A stretch of DNA of 64,000 nucleotides, taken from an uncultured Acetatifactor sp. GTDB taxonomy: Bacteria > Bacillota > Clostridia > Lachnospirales > Lachnospiraceae. The stretch covers positions 1-64,000 of the forward strand of contig CAKRTS010000010.1 of the NCBI GenBank assembly GCA_934402315.1. The letters are read 5' to 3'. The notes under the pieces are model-generated. The model saw only the letters and a program-made list of their open reading frames with translations. It searched no databases and was not told where the DNA came from. Both the position numbers and the translations under genes were made by a program. Shown piece after piece: positions 1 to 7,990 of the stretch. Position 1 is the first letter of the stretch; each line of letters begins with the position of its first letter.

Positions 1-336
1 TTTTCGAGGTGACTTTTGCACAGCATTCAATGTAGCGTTCCATTTTACACATTTGTCAACGCTATTAAAACAGATTTTCCATATCTGCACCCATATTGAC
101 CAGTCTTGCAATGCCATTATAGAGCAATGTTATAATTGGTATAATCCACATCGTCATTCCTATAATCTTGCGGCTCTGCTGTCTGTTCCGGTTATCATAA
201 AATATTATTGCCACCAGCGCACAATCCGTCACTACAAAAAACACATTTGCCCACATGCTCTGTGTACTAGTGTATCGACATATTGAGCATAGTCAACGAA
301 TTAAGCATGGTAACGTGTCTGTGTGAGGTGAAAAAC
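1..336. other. Left-edge stretch with possible membrane-protein remnant
   Basis: No intact gene is visible. On the minus strand at 65-256 a 63-residue reading frame has two hydrophobic stretches (around residues 4-20 and 33-46) separated by a basic linker, and its last residues look like a natural membrane-protein C-terminus. Its reading frame has no ribosome binding site before the first Met, so if it is real it is the tail of a larger membrane protein whose front has been lost. Given the other remnants that follow, a decayed fragment is the likelier reading. Function cannot be assigned. Confidence 0.3.
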
Positions 337-540
337 TTGATATCATACAAACCACTATTCGAGACTATGCACAAGAAAAACATTACGGAATATAATTTGA
401 TTTATAAGCAGGGAATGTCCGCAAATACAATACATCGAATAAAAAAAGAGCTTCCGATTACCACGGAAACCCTAGATACGTTATGTTTTATTCTTAATTG
501 TGAGGTACAGGATATTTTGGTGCATGATAAGAGCCGGTAA
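337..540 (+). CDS. Small XRE/Cro-type helix-turn-helix regulator
   Basis: A 67-residue DNA-binding protein resembling the compact Cro/C1-type regulators common on mobile elements of Clostridia. The arrangement 'SYKPLFETMHKKNITEYNLI' followed by a turn, 'SANTIHRIKKE' and 'TTETLDTLCFILNCEVQDIL' is the classical five-helix XRE fold, with the second of these segments as recognition helix. The start is a TTG at 337, chosen because GAGGTG lies 7 bases upstream; earlier ATGs have no such site. The last residues after 'QDIL' overlap a truncated RhuM gene read from the other strand, so the natural C-terminus is probably replaced by junction sequence. Likely a leftover of an integrated element; target unknown. 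Confidence 0.6.
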   Translation: MISYKPLFETMHKKNITEYNLIYKQGMSANTIHRIKKELPITTETLDTLCFILNCEVQDILVHDKSR

Positions 541-952
541 TTCTCCCGTAAACGACGTCAAGCCCATAAAAGGCTTGTCCGTATCTGCACACTCGTATAT
601 TACTTCTGCAGCCGTATATCCATGTGTCGCCACCATTTCCTTTCAGTCGTTCATCATCCATCGTAAATCCTTTAATCATATACTCTTTTATTCGTTCAGT
701 TGCCCAACGTCTGAATGGAGTAGCGATAGATGATTTTATTCCGTATCCTAAAGAAATTATCATATCCAAATTATAGTAAATGACATTATAATTTTTGCCA
801 TCAGAAGCAGTTGTTCGGAATTTCCGAACAACTGACTCCTCATCCAGTTCTCCCTCTTCAAAAATATGCTTAATGTGCTCACTAACATTAGACTTACTGG
901 ACTGGTATAATTCTCCTAATTGTTGCTGTGTCAGCCACAATTCCGCTTCCAG
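529..952 (-). pseudogene. RhuM family protein, truncated at both ends and internally deleted
   Basis: RhuM (virulence protein family) genes are widespread accessory genes of uncertain function. Here the minus strand encodes the typical N-terminal block from 'LEAELWLTQQQL' through 'SNVSEHIKHIFEEGELDEE', 'DGKNYNVIYYNLDMIISLGY' and 'YMIKGFTMDDERLKGNG'. At about 640-650 the frame changes and the sequence resumes in another frame with 'ATHGYTAAEVIY' and 'DKPFMGLTSFTGELPAL', which belongs much later in the family. The central part is therefore missing and the join is out of frame. The beginning (before about 952) and the end (after about 529) are also cut, merging into neighbouring remnants. Not functional. 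Confidence 0.75.
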
Positions 953-1209
953 ACAAGGAAGTCTGCCAATAAAAGCAAAACCGTAGCCGGGAAAATAACC
1001 ACCAACAGCATTACCCCTACAATTCCCGCAAAAAATGCAGTATCTGTTACTATGTCATAAACCGCATAGCCGATCACGCAAAGACCGATCAGTCCGTCCG
1101 CTATTGCAAATACGCGATAGGGGGAAATGCCTGCCGATATTTTCCGGCTGATCGTAACAGCCAGAAAGCAAAGAAAAACGTTGGAAAAGATAAACAAATA
1201 TGCATCCAT
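931..1209 (-). CDS. Small hydrophobic protein, possibly a fragment
   Basis: A 92-residue frame starting at the Met encoded at 1207-1209 with three predicted membrane segments ('LFIFSNVFLCFLAVTI', 'FAIADGLIGLCVIGYAVYDI', 'FAGIVGVMLLVVIFPATVLL'). The pattern looks like a genuine integral membrane protein rather than noise, but I do not recognise the family. No convincing ribosome binding site precedes the Met, its first codons lie opposite the start of a lipoprotein fragment, and its last codons run into the front of the RhuM remnant in another frame. It is thus probably a piece of a once longer gene, trimmed at one or both junctions. Confidence 0.35.
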   Translation of the reverse strand: MDAYLFIFSNVFLCFLAVTISRKISAGISPYRVFAIADGLIGLCVIGYAVYDIVTDTAFFAGIVGVMLLVVIFPATVLLLLADFLVWKRNCG

Positions 1210-1440
1210 TCTGTCAGTGCTGACATTAACGCTGTTTCTGGTGGCGTGTGGCGACTCCGGCAATGGCACAACCGGCAGTTCTGCGGCGGGAGCAAACGTT
1301 TCTGATAAAAGCAGCACCGCATCTGTCACAAGCTCTGACGAGGACAGCGTTGTCAATGAAGGCAATGCCGCAGATACCGACAATACCGGAGATGCTGCCG
1401 CAAATTATGTCACCTTTGAGGATCTGACACGGACACAGTC
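1181..1440 (+). pseudogene. N-terminal fragment of a secreted lipoprotein
   Basis: From a possible TTG start at 1181 the frame encodes a clear lipoprotein signal: 'EKINKYASILSVLTLTLF' followed by the lipobox 'LVAC' and a Ser/Thr/Asn/Asp-rich linker typical of Gram-positive lipoproteins just after the lipidated Cys. After 'ADTDNTGDAAANYVTFEDL' the frame runs straight into the antisense of the Nudix gene at about 1440, so the folded domain is missing. There is no good ribosome binding site. A lipid-anchored extracellular protein is therefore inferred, but what it bound or did is lost. Confidence 0.5.
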
Positions 1441-1902
1441 TCATCCAAAAGCGCCCGCGGTCGGATAGCTTATTTCATCTCCCCAGCTAAGAATCTCATC
1501 AAAGTACCCTTCCACCCCCATCAGTCCGTAGAACCATAAGAAAGCTCTATCCTTTTCGCTTAATTCATCTAACTTCATCCAACAGACTTCCTTTATTGGT
1601 TGATTATCTAAAGGCTCCTCAGGATCATAGCCTATAATAGGTTCTTGGTCATCGGGAACTCCTACTTCAAAAACATGTTCCTCTGAACCATCATTTCTGG
1701 CATATGTTACCGCTAATTTTTTCACTATTGTTCCGTCAAGTCCCGTTTCTTCTTTTAATTCTCTAATTGCGGCTTCTTCCGGAGTTTCATTTTCTTCAAT
1801 TCCACCTCCGGGAATCGAATAAAAATAACGATCACCATAAAACAGTTTTTCCATCAATATTCTCTGATTTCTAATTACCAAAGCCATACTTCTGTGTCTC
1901 AT
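1441..1902 (-). CDS. Nudix hydrolase
   Basis: A 153-residue Nudix-fold pyrophosphohydrolase acting on a nucleoside diphosphate linked to another group; the exact substrate cannot be read from sequence. The Nudix box lies at about residues 32-54, with the run GGGIEENETPEEAA leading into 'RELKEETGL', so the metal-binding glutamates are all present. The start is the ATG at 1902 because GGAGG lies 8 bases upstream; a longer frame exists but lacks a site. The C-terminus 'SYPTAGAFG' abuts the lipoprotein fragment and might have lost a few residues. It is the only complete-looking gene in the first 2.5 kb. Confidence 0.8.
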   Translation of the reverse strand: MRHRSMALVIRNQRILMEKLFYGDRYFYSIPGGGIEENETPEEAAIRELKEETGLDGTIVKKLAVTYARNDGSEEHVFEVGVPDDQEPIIGYDPEEPLDNQPIKEVCWMKLDELSEKDRAFLWFYGLMGVEGYFDEILSWGDEISYPTAGAFG

Positions 1903-2042
1903 GAATTTATCCTCCATTTTATAATGACAGCCCCGCAAGAATTTCCTTCTTTATAAATTTCAAACTAATATTTACTAAATCTTTATTTGAAATTATTATA
2001 ACCATAAGCATGTAGAGAAATCAAGATTTTACAGTTCAACAT

Positions 2043-2438
2043 ATGATTGAATGGATAGAACAAAATCTGGATCAGTCAAAAATTCTTGAACAACTTTCAA
2101 AGGAATCAGGATATCCGCCATGGTATTGTTCAGTTATGTTCCATGATGTTACTAAAATGACCCTGAAATCATATGTCTCAGGGAGGCGACTGGCCAGAGC
2201 CACCCAGGAAATCAGAGAGTTCCCGGAAAGCGATTATCTCGTATTTTCATATCCTTCTTTTGACTATATGAAGGAAAATGCGGATGTTATGGAGGCAGTT
2301 GAGAAACTGGCTTGGAATTTTGATCCAGCTTCCATGGACTATGAATGGAATGAGGAAGTATGTCAGGATTATCAACGGCACTACCCCGAAAAGCTTGGCT
2401 ATCAAATTCTTAGACCTGTAAAGAAATTAAAAGCATAA
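2043..2438 (+). pseudogene. AraC-family regulator with GyrI-like domain, large in-frame internal deletion
   Basis: The first ~58 residues are the first half of an AraC DNA-binding domain ('IEQNLDQSKILEQLSKESGY' to 'YVSGRRLARATQEIRE'). The rest, from 'FPESDYLVFSYPSFDYMKEN' to 'YPEKLGYQILRPVKK', is the extreme C-terminus of the effector-binding (GyrI-like) domain. An intact homologue lies in this same window at 62258-63238; aligned with it, about 180 residues (second HTH, linker, most of the effector domain) are missing, yet the reading frame is kept. Length 131 against roughly 290-330 for the family. It could still make a small protein but cannot be a normal AraC regulator. No strong ribosome binding site is seen. 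Confidence 0.7.
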
Positions 2439-2457
2439 ACAAACATCATGGATTGAA

Positions 2458-2487
2458 CAAGGGGAATCGGGAGACCGGTTCCTCTTG
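2458..2487 (+). terminator. Stem-loop after the AraC remnant
   Basis: A 13-bp stem (two G-U pairs) closes a 4-base loop: left arm CAAGGGGAATCGG, right arm CCGGTTCCTCTTG. There is no good T-run after it, so it is a weak or protein-assisted terminator, or a structured 5' boundary to the next gene. Confidence 0.45.
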
Positions 2488-2513
2488 TGACAAATTTCAA
2501 ATAATGGTATAGT
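2485..2513 (+). promoter_or_regulatory. Sigma-A-type promoter for the patatin-like gene
   Basis: TTGTGA at 2485-2490 and TATAGT at 2508-2513 with a 17-base spacer, about 85 bases before the start codon of the lipase gene. Confidence 0.5.
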
Positions 2514-2597
2514 GTAAAGGCCGTATCGCGAAACAGACGATTGGACGATCTTACACATTACAATGAACCAGGAAATTTTTTAGACAGAAAGGCAGCA

Positions 2598-3446
2598 ATG
2601 ATGAAGACAGGACTGATTTTAGAGGGCGGGGCAATGCGTGGGCTGTTTACCGCCGGTGTTATGGATGTCATGATGGAGCGCGGAATCTCTTTTGACGGCA
2701 TAATCGGGGTTTCCGCCGGGGCAGCCTTTGGCTGTAACTATCTCTCCGGGCAGATCGGGCGCGTTCTCCGGTACAACACACAGTTTTGCCGCGATAAACG
2801 CTACTGCGGTCTTCGTCCGCTGCTGAGAACCGGAAATATTTACAGTACAGATTTCTGCTATGGAGAAGTTCCGCTAAAGCTGGATGTCTTTGATTTTGCA
2901 GCCTTTGAGAACAACCCGGCGGAGTTTTACGTCGTCTGCACTGACGTCAAGACCGGCAAACCGGTATATCATAAATACACCGGGCAGAAGGATCACGGCT
3001 TCGACTGGATCAGAGCGTCCGCATCCATGCCTTTAGTGTCACAGATCGTTGAAATCGACGGACAAAAGCTGTTGGACGGCGGCATTTCCGACTCCATTCC
3101 GGTAAAATACTTTGAACAGCTCGGCTATAACCGGAATGTGGCTGTGCTGACACAGCCGGAAGGCTACCGCAAATCCGCGAACCGGATGCTTCCGCTTATC
3201 CGCCGCAAATACAAAGCCTACCCTAAGCTGGTGGAGGCGCTTGCCAACCGTCATCTGATGTACAATGAAGAACTGGACTATATTGCAAAGGAAGAGGCCG
3301 CCGGACGGCTGTTTGTCATCCGCCCGGAAGCTGCTCTCCCCGTCCGCCGTGTGGAAAAAGACCCGGAAAAGCTGAGACTGGCTTATCAGGCGGGACGAGA
3401 TGCCGCTTCCGCCCGCATGGAAGCGCTGACCGCGTTCCTAAGATAA
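2598..3446 (+). CDS. Patatin-like phospholipase family protein
   Basis: A 282-residue serine acyl hydrolase of the patatin fold, expected to cleave acyl chains from phospholipids or related esters in the cytosol or at the inner membrane face. The oxyanion loop 'GGAMRG' is at residues 10-15, the nucleophile elbow 'GVSAG' puts the Ser at 39, and 'DGGISD' gives the dyad Asp at about 160. These are all in the order expected for the bacterial YjjU-like subgroup, which is about this length. Two adjacent ATGs (2598, 2601) could start it; the site AAAGG precedes them. It ends tail-to-tail, overlapping by 9 bases, with the convergent membrane protein gene. Confidence 0.85.
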   Translation: MMKTGLILEGGAMRGLFTAGVMDVMMERGISFDGIIGVSAGAAFGCNYLSGQIGRVLRYNTQFCRDKRYCGLRPLLRTGNIYSTDFCYGEVPLKLDVFDFAAFENNPAEFYVVCTDVKTGKPVYHKYTGQKDHGFDWIRASASMPLVSQIVEIDGQKLLDGGISDSIPVKYFEQLGYNRNVAVLTQPEGYRKSANRMLPLIRRKYKAYPKLVEALANRHLMYNEELDYIAKEEAAGRLFVIRPEAALPVRRVEKDPEKLRLAYQAGRDAASARMEALTAFLR

Positions 3447-5081
3447 CTTTGTCTCCTCCTTCTTTCTTACCTCCCTTAAAAATGCCTCTCCCATTCCAAA
3501 GATCACAAACATGGTGCTGACATTCATCGACTGCTGGAAGCTGAAAACATTATTGACAGTATAGGCGAGCAGCGCCATGCCGCAGGCAAAGAGCAGAGCG
3601 CTCTGCCCTTTTGCACGCACAAAATCCCTGATTCCACAGACCACCATCCCGGCAAATCCGACGCATCCGAGAATGCCGGTATTAACCAGTATTGTGATCC
3701 ATTCGTTATGTGCATTCGTCAGTCTTGCATTTCCGAAGAGCGTCTCAATCTCCTGCAAAAGCTCCTGCGTTGCTCCACTCTCTATAAATGCCCACATACA
3801 GTCCGGTCCGACACCCACCAGCTTATGCCATAGATTCTGTTCCGCAAAGCATCTCAAGCCAAATTTCCATGTCGATAAGCGGTTGCTGCCCCAGTAAGCA
3901 TTAAAAGTAAACAGAGGGTTGTCCGACAGGCTTCCGAGGCTACCGGGATGCAGCGTGTTCATCGTCGCCATGACAATCACTGCGGCGACCGTGGCAATGC
4001 TTCCGGCAACTCCGGCTATTGCTATGCCACGGAATAATTTCACACGGTATTTTCCTGTTTTTCTCATGCACAGAACCAGCAGAAGCATAGCTGCTGACAC
4101 CGCTGTCATGATTACAGGGAACTTACCTTGAGTAATGACCCGCGTGGTGTTTGCAAAATATACGGCATTTAAGGATGGATGGAACTGCAGCAGGTAAACC
4201 GCGAGACATCCCACGCAGAGCAGCAGCATTTCCTGCCAGAAAACAAGCATCCGATCCGCATCCTTCACCGATGCGCAGAACATCACAATCACCATAACAG
4301 CAAGTGTCACCAGTCCGCTGTCACTGCCCTGAAGGATCAGCGACACCAGCCCGAGCATCGTGTATGCCATCAGCAGCGCCCTCTGCCAGACCTTCAATCC
4401 CCTCTCCCGCCATAAAAGCGTCGTCCCGATAAATACTGTTGTAACCGCATATCCGCAGTACCAGTTGATGTTTCCGATGGTAGATATGTACGCCTCACCG
4501 GCACTTTCAATTCCAAACGGGTAAAAGTCAAACCTGTTTACAACACCCATGAAGAACACTGCTGCCGAAACCGGGATTACCGTGTAAAAGATCCATTTTT
4601 TCGGCTCCCATAGGCGGGAAACGAGAAAATAGATCATGACAAGCGTAAGCTGCGGAAGAAAGCCCATGTACCAGCCCTGTGTGCCCCAGAGCGCCTCATC
4701 CTTATATTTTGAACTGAAATATGCCAGAAGCAGCGCCACACCATACAGAAAGGCAAACCCGTCCGTCAGGCTGATCTCCTTTTTTATCCAGTCAGTAATT
4801 TTTGTGCTTTTCCGGTTTTTTATCAGTAGAAGCAGTCCGATCACGATATAGACAAGCAGCGGAAGCAGCATAGCCTTTCCCGCAAAGGCGCTGACCTTGT
4901 CAAAAAAGGTCGCCTTGTCCGTGCCCATATGGGCGTACCCTTCTGTATTATAAAAGGGCAGCACCACCAGAATGAGCAGTAGATAGATACTAATCATATA
5001 TTCCATGACGACTCTCAACGTCAGATTTATGTTTTCCAGCACAGTTTCCTGATGGCTTTTCTTCGGTGTGTATAAGCGCAT
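3438..5081 (-). CDS. O-antigen ligase/Wzy-like polytopic membrane protein
   Basis: A 547-residue protein with about a dozen membrane segments and a large external loop in the second half. The loop contains 'NAHNEWITILVNTGILG', the His-containing motif typical of the O-antigen ligase/polymerase (Wzy_C) superfamily, which transfers or polymerises lipid-linked glycans at the outer membrane face. A second hallmark is the preceding 'GVGPDCMWAFIES' (family GxGxx). In a Gram-positive cell the substrate would be a capsule, teichoic acid or glycoprotein glycan; no polysaccharide biosynthesis genes are adjacent, so the substrate is unknown. The start at 5081 is set by GGAGG 5 bases upstream. It lies downstream of the AI-2E-family gene on the same strand. 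Confidence 0.75.
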   Translation of the reverse strand: MRLYTPKKSHQETVLENINLTLRVVMEYMISIYLLLILVVLPFYNTEGYAHMGTDKATFFDKVSAFAGKAMLLPLLVYIVIGLLLLIKNRKSTKITDWIKKEISLTDGFAFLYGVALLLAYFSSKYKDEALWGTQGWYMGFLPQLTLVMIYFLVSRLWEPKKWIFYTVIPVSAAVFFMGVVNRFDFYPFGIESAGEAYISTIGNINWYCGYAVTTVFIGTTLLWRERGLKVWQRALLMAYTMLGLVSLILQGSDSGLVTLAVMVIVMFCASVKDADRMLVFWQEMLLLCVGCLAVYLLQFHPSLNAVYFANTTRVITQGKFPVIMTAVSAAMLLLVLCMRKTGKYRVKLFRGIAIAGVAGSIATVAAVIVMATMNTLHPGSLGSLSDNPLFTFNAYWGSNRLSTWKFGLRCFAEQNLWHKLVGVGPDCMWAFIESGATQELLQEIETLFGNARLTNAHNEWITILVNTGILGCVGFAGMVVCGIRDFVRAKGQSALLFACGMALLAYTVNNVFSFQQSMNVSTMFVIFGMGEAFLREVRKKEETKLS

Positions 5082-5119
5082 AATTTCCTCCAAAACATCT
5101 TATTACCATCCATCATAGT

Positions 5120-6184
5120 CTACTGCACATCTTTCGTCAAATGCTTTTCCCTCCGTCGTTCCAGACTGGAGTATGACTGATAGATAATAATAAAACCAAG
5201 CGGCCCCTCGATAATCCCCCAGATGCCGAAAAGCTGGACGCCTGCATAGATCGACAAAAGAATGGCTATGGGCGACACTCCTACCTTCCTGCCGATCAGC
5301 TTCGGCTCCATAAATTCCCTGATAAAGATACAGGCAATATAGAGTAACAGACAGACGACCGTCCTGACATAATAGCCCTGCAAAAACTGCTGGATTCCCA
5401 GCGGAACCAGCACGATCCCCGTTCCGATAAAGGGAAGGGCATCCAGAATCCCGGCGACAAGTCCCCAGAGGACACCGTGACGGATGCCGCTGACCCCCAG
5501 CGTTATTGCCGAGAGTCCTCCGATGACGCTCATGATAATGATCTGGGCTTTGACATAGGTGGCGATATACCGGATGATGCCGCAGATGATTTCCAGAAAC
5601 ATATGGCACTCTTCCCTGTCGAGCAGCCTGTTCATAATGTCATCGTAATCCCGCGCGAGCAGAACGGTAGCGATCAGAAAGCTGACGAGAAAGCCGCCAA
5701 AGGCAGCTATCGCCTTGATGTATTTTAACGACTGCGACAGCATGTCCGGCACCAGCTGGAGCTGAAACCAGTCGATTCCTTCCCGGATGCCGGAGGAGAT
5801 CGTCTCCTCAAGATAGGTGCTGTCGATCTTAATCGCCCTGCCGACCATCTCACAGAGCCTGTGTACCGCGGTGTAAATTTCCGTTTCAAAGGAATCCAGA
5901 CTGACGAACCATCCCGGCAGACTGCCGACAATCCATGAAAACAGAATCCAGACGAGCAGCCCGAGAAAACCGCACGCCAGAAGGAGCAGCAGCACCGCCC
6001 CGACCTGCCTGTGGATCTTCAGACGGCTCTGCATCCTCTGGAGCAGCGGGCCGAAAATTGTCACAAACAGCATTGCAATCAGAATCGGTGAGGTCAACGG
6101 CGCAAGAACCTTGAGGAAAAAATAAACTGCCCCTGTCAAAAGGAGCAGTCTCACTAAACGGTTTTCTTTTATTTTTTCCACCAT
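5120..6184 (-). CDS. AI-2E family transporter (TqsA/PerM/YtvI-like)
   Basis: A 354-residue integral membrane protein of the AI-2 exporter superfamily, whose members export small metabolites or act as Na+/H+ antiporters. Two N-terminal membrane segments are followed by a soluble stretch (about residues 110-175) and then a cluster of segments with 'GVLWGLVAGILDALPFIGTG' and the C-terminal 'FMEPKLIGRKVGVSPIAILL', both signatures of the family. The start is the ATG at 6184 with GGGAGG upstream. It forms a probable transcription unit with the O-antigen-ligase-like gene 38 bases downstream. Substrate is not deducible; quorum-sensing involvement should not be assumed from the family name. Confidence 0.85.
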   Translation of the reverse strand: MVEKIKENRLVRLLLLTGAVYFFLKVLAPLTSPILIAMLFVTIFGPLLQRMQSRLKIHRQVGAVLLLLLACGFLGLLVWILFSWIVGSLPGWFVSLDSFETEIYTAVHRLCEMVGRAIKIDSTYLEETISSGIREGIDWFQLQLVPDMLSQSLKYIKAIAAFGGFLVSFLIATVLLARDYDDIMNRLLDREECHMFLEIICGIIRYIATYVKAQIIIMSVIGGLSAITLGVSGIRHGVLWGLVAGILDALPFIGTGIVLVPLGIQQFLQGYYVRTVVCLLLYIACIFIREFMEPKLIGRKVGVSPIAILLSIYAGVQLFGIWGIIEGPLGFIIIYQSYSSLERRREKHLTKDVQ

Positions 6185-6249
6185 ACTGTCCGCCTCCCAT
6201 GAAAAATTCTGTCTCATGTGCTTAGTATGGTTGTTTTCCGCAGAAATAT

Positions 6250-6945
6250 TTACAGATTGAAAAAGGAAAATGCTTTCGTCGCAGGGGATATCCGGAAATG
6301 CAGCTGCTTCCCTGTCACCGGCTGCCTGACCGCAAGGCTGTATGCGCAGAGCGCCACGGAGGTCACTCCCAATGCGCGGGCTACCGTTTTCGTCGTCTCG
6401 TCCGCATATTTTTCATCTCCGGGCAGCGCCATGCCGGCGTTTGCCATCTGCGCACGGATCTGGTGGAATCTTCCTGTCTCGATTTCGATGTCCGCAAGAG
6501 ACAGCTCCCCCTGCTCTGTGGAAATAGTCTTAACGATCTTATAATGCAGAACCGCTCTCTTCGCCCCACTCCCGGCTGTCGCACCTTCAGGAACGATAAT
6601 CGCCCTTCCGGCGGCGCTGTCCTTGGACAGGTAATCCACAAGCTCTCCCTCCGCAGCCGCAGGTTTTCCACAGAAAACGGCATAGTATTGTTTATTCAGC
6701 TGGTTCGTCAGTGCCGCTGCGGCATTTTTGTTCTTCGCAAACACAAGCAGCCCTTCCACGGGCTGATCGAGACGGTGAACGATCCCGAGATACGGCTGCC
6801 CTTTTTGACCGGACTTTGAGGAGAGATAATTTTTCAGTTCACTGACAACATCCTGCTGCCCGATACGCGCCGTCTGGGTCGCCAGCCCTGCCGGTTTGTG
6901 AATCACTAAGATATCTTTATCCTCATATACGATTTCCGTTCTCAT
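6250..6945 (-). CDS. RluA-family RNA pseudouridine synthase
   Basis: A 231-residue enzyme that isomerises uridine to pseudouridine in rRNA or tRNA. Motif II 'HRLDQPVEG' contains the catalytic Asp at residue 60, preceded by 'ILVIHKPAGL' and followed by 'QYYAVFCGKP' and 'ETGRFHQIRAQMA', the order typical of the RluA/RluC/RluD group. It lacks an N-terminal S4 domain, which matches the short single-domain subgroup. The chosen start at 6945 overlaps the end of the bile salt hydrolase gene by 23 bases, with GGAAGG upstream; translation is probably coupled. The exact RNA target cannot be told. Confidence 0.85.
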   Translation of the reverse strand: MRTEIVYEDKDILVIHKPAGLATQTARIGQQDVVSELKNYLSSKSGQKGQPYLGIVHRLDQPVEGLLVFAKNKNAAAALTNQLNKQYYAVFCGKPAAAEGELVDYLSKDSAAGRAIIVPEGATAGSGAKRAVLHYKIVKTISTEQGELSLADIEIETGRFHQIRAQMANAGMALPGDEKYADETTKTVARALGVTSVALCAYSLAVRQPVTGKQLHFRISPATKAFSFFNL

Positions 6946-7933
6946 CCTGTGCGTACCTTCCATTTTCCCAACGGATCTGCTCCGTCTGAACAAGAGGATA
7001 ACATTTTAATTCACAGCTGTCCAGATTTTCGCGGTACATATCCACAGCCGTGATCTGATGGTTGCCGTAAGTCGTGTAATAGTAAATACCCTTATCCACA
7101 TTACAGCAGGAGGTATAAATGGTAAGCTCGTACTTTCCCTCCTCCACCTCACAGCAGCCCCGCTGTTGTTCCACCGCGCCTAAAATATGGAAAAACTGGC
7201 TCACGCTCTCTTCCTCGGAAGTCCCCGACACGGAATTTTGTTTTACAAACGCCACCCGGACAAAACGGGACGCGGAGGACAAATCCCCCGGCAGCCCCAG
7301 CGCGCCCATTCCGCGGCTGTAGGGCTTTAAATCCAGCGCATCGGAAAAAAGATTCTGCGGCTGCCGCACGGAAAGCCGCATATAGTCATTCAGGCGGAAC
7401 ATTTGCAGCGGAAACGGCGGGTTATTCGTAAGAACGCCGACCGGATTCTCATAGACATGCAGGCCGTCCGCCATGCTCTCGACCGTCAGTGCCTCCCTGC
7501 TGTCCGCGATCAGCCAGTGCAGCTGGGCGCAGGGATAGTGTTCGTTGTATGGAGTGCCGACAAGATTGATTCTTTCGAGAAGCGCCCTTACCTCCCCGAC
7601 GGAGCTGCACTGTCCCAGCACCCACGGGATAAATTCAAACTGGGCAACGTTCTCCCGCCCGTCCTGCACTTCGGCATAGACCGCATTTCCGACGAAGTTA
7701 AGCCCCGCCATTCCGACACCTTTTTCGTTAAACGCCTCGTAAAAGAGCGGATAGCCATCTGTCACATGCGCCATGCCGATCATTGCAAAATGTGTATTCA
7801 TTTTCCCCATATGACGGAACACGAGCTCAAAACCTCTCGGCATGACCGTGACCTGTTCGCCATAGGAAAATTCATAATCAAGGGTTCTCCCCATATAGAA
7901 ATCTTTCGTCAGATAAGTTGCCGCTGTACACAT
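6923..7933 (-). CDS. bsh: Conjugated bile salt hydrolase (choloylglycine hydrolase family)
   Basis: A 336-residue N-terminal-nucleophile amidohydrolase that releases glycine or taurine from conjugated bile acids; some relatives prefer penicillin V. The start must be the ATG at 7933 so that Cys becomes residue 2 and, after Met removal, the nucleophile; GGAAGG lies 6 bases upstream. The other active-site residues of the family sit where expected: Arg16 and Asp19 ('GRTLDYE'), Asn79 ('AGLNF'), Asn170 ('GVLTNNP') and Arg223 ('SASRFVRVAF'). No signal peptide, so it acts in the cytoplasm. The close match in residue spacing to clostridial enzymes favours bile salts over penicillin V. It is followed by an overlapping pseudouridine synthase gene; no bile transporter is adjacent. 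Confidence 0.88.
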   Translation of the reverse strand: MCTAATYLTKDFYMGRTLDYEFSYGEQVTVMPRGFELVFRHMGKMNTHFAMIGMAHVTDGYPLFYEAFNEKGVGMAGLNFVGNAVYAEVQDGRENVAQFEFIPWVLGQCSSVGEVRALLERINLVGTPYNEHYPCAQLHWLIADSREALTVESMADGLHVYENPVGVLTNNPPFPLQMFRLNDYMRLSVRQPQNLFSDALDLKPYSRGMGALGLPGDLSSASRFVRVAFVKQNSVSGTSEEESVSQFFHILGAVEQQRGCCEVEEGKYELTIYTSCCNVDKGIYYYTTYGNHQITAVDMYRENLDSCELKCYPLVQTEQIRWENGRYAQDENGNRI

Positions 7934-7990
7934 ACGCACCCTTCCTTTCCTATTACTTTGTATTTATAGCTTGTCCCTGTTTTTAGAGTA

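Noticed and set aside
1127..1180. Longer N-terminus of the lipoprotein fragment
   Set aside because: The extra residues are the antisense of the small membrane protein and would spoil the signal peptide.
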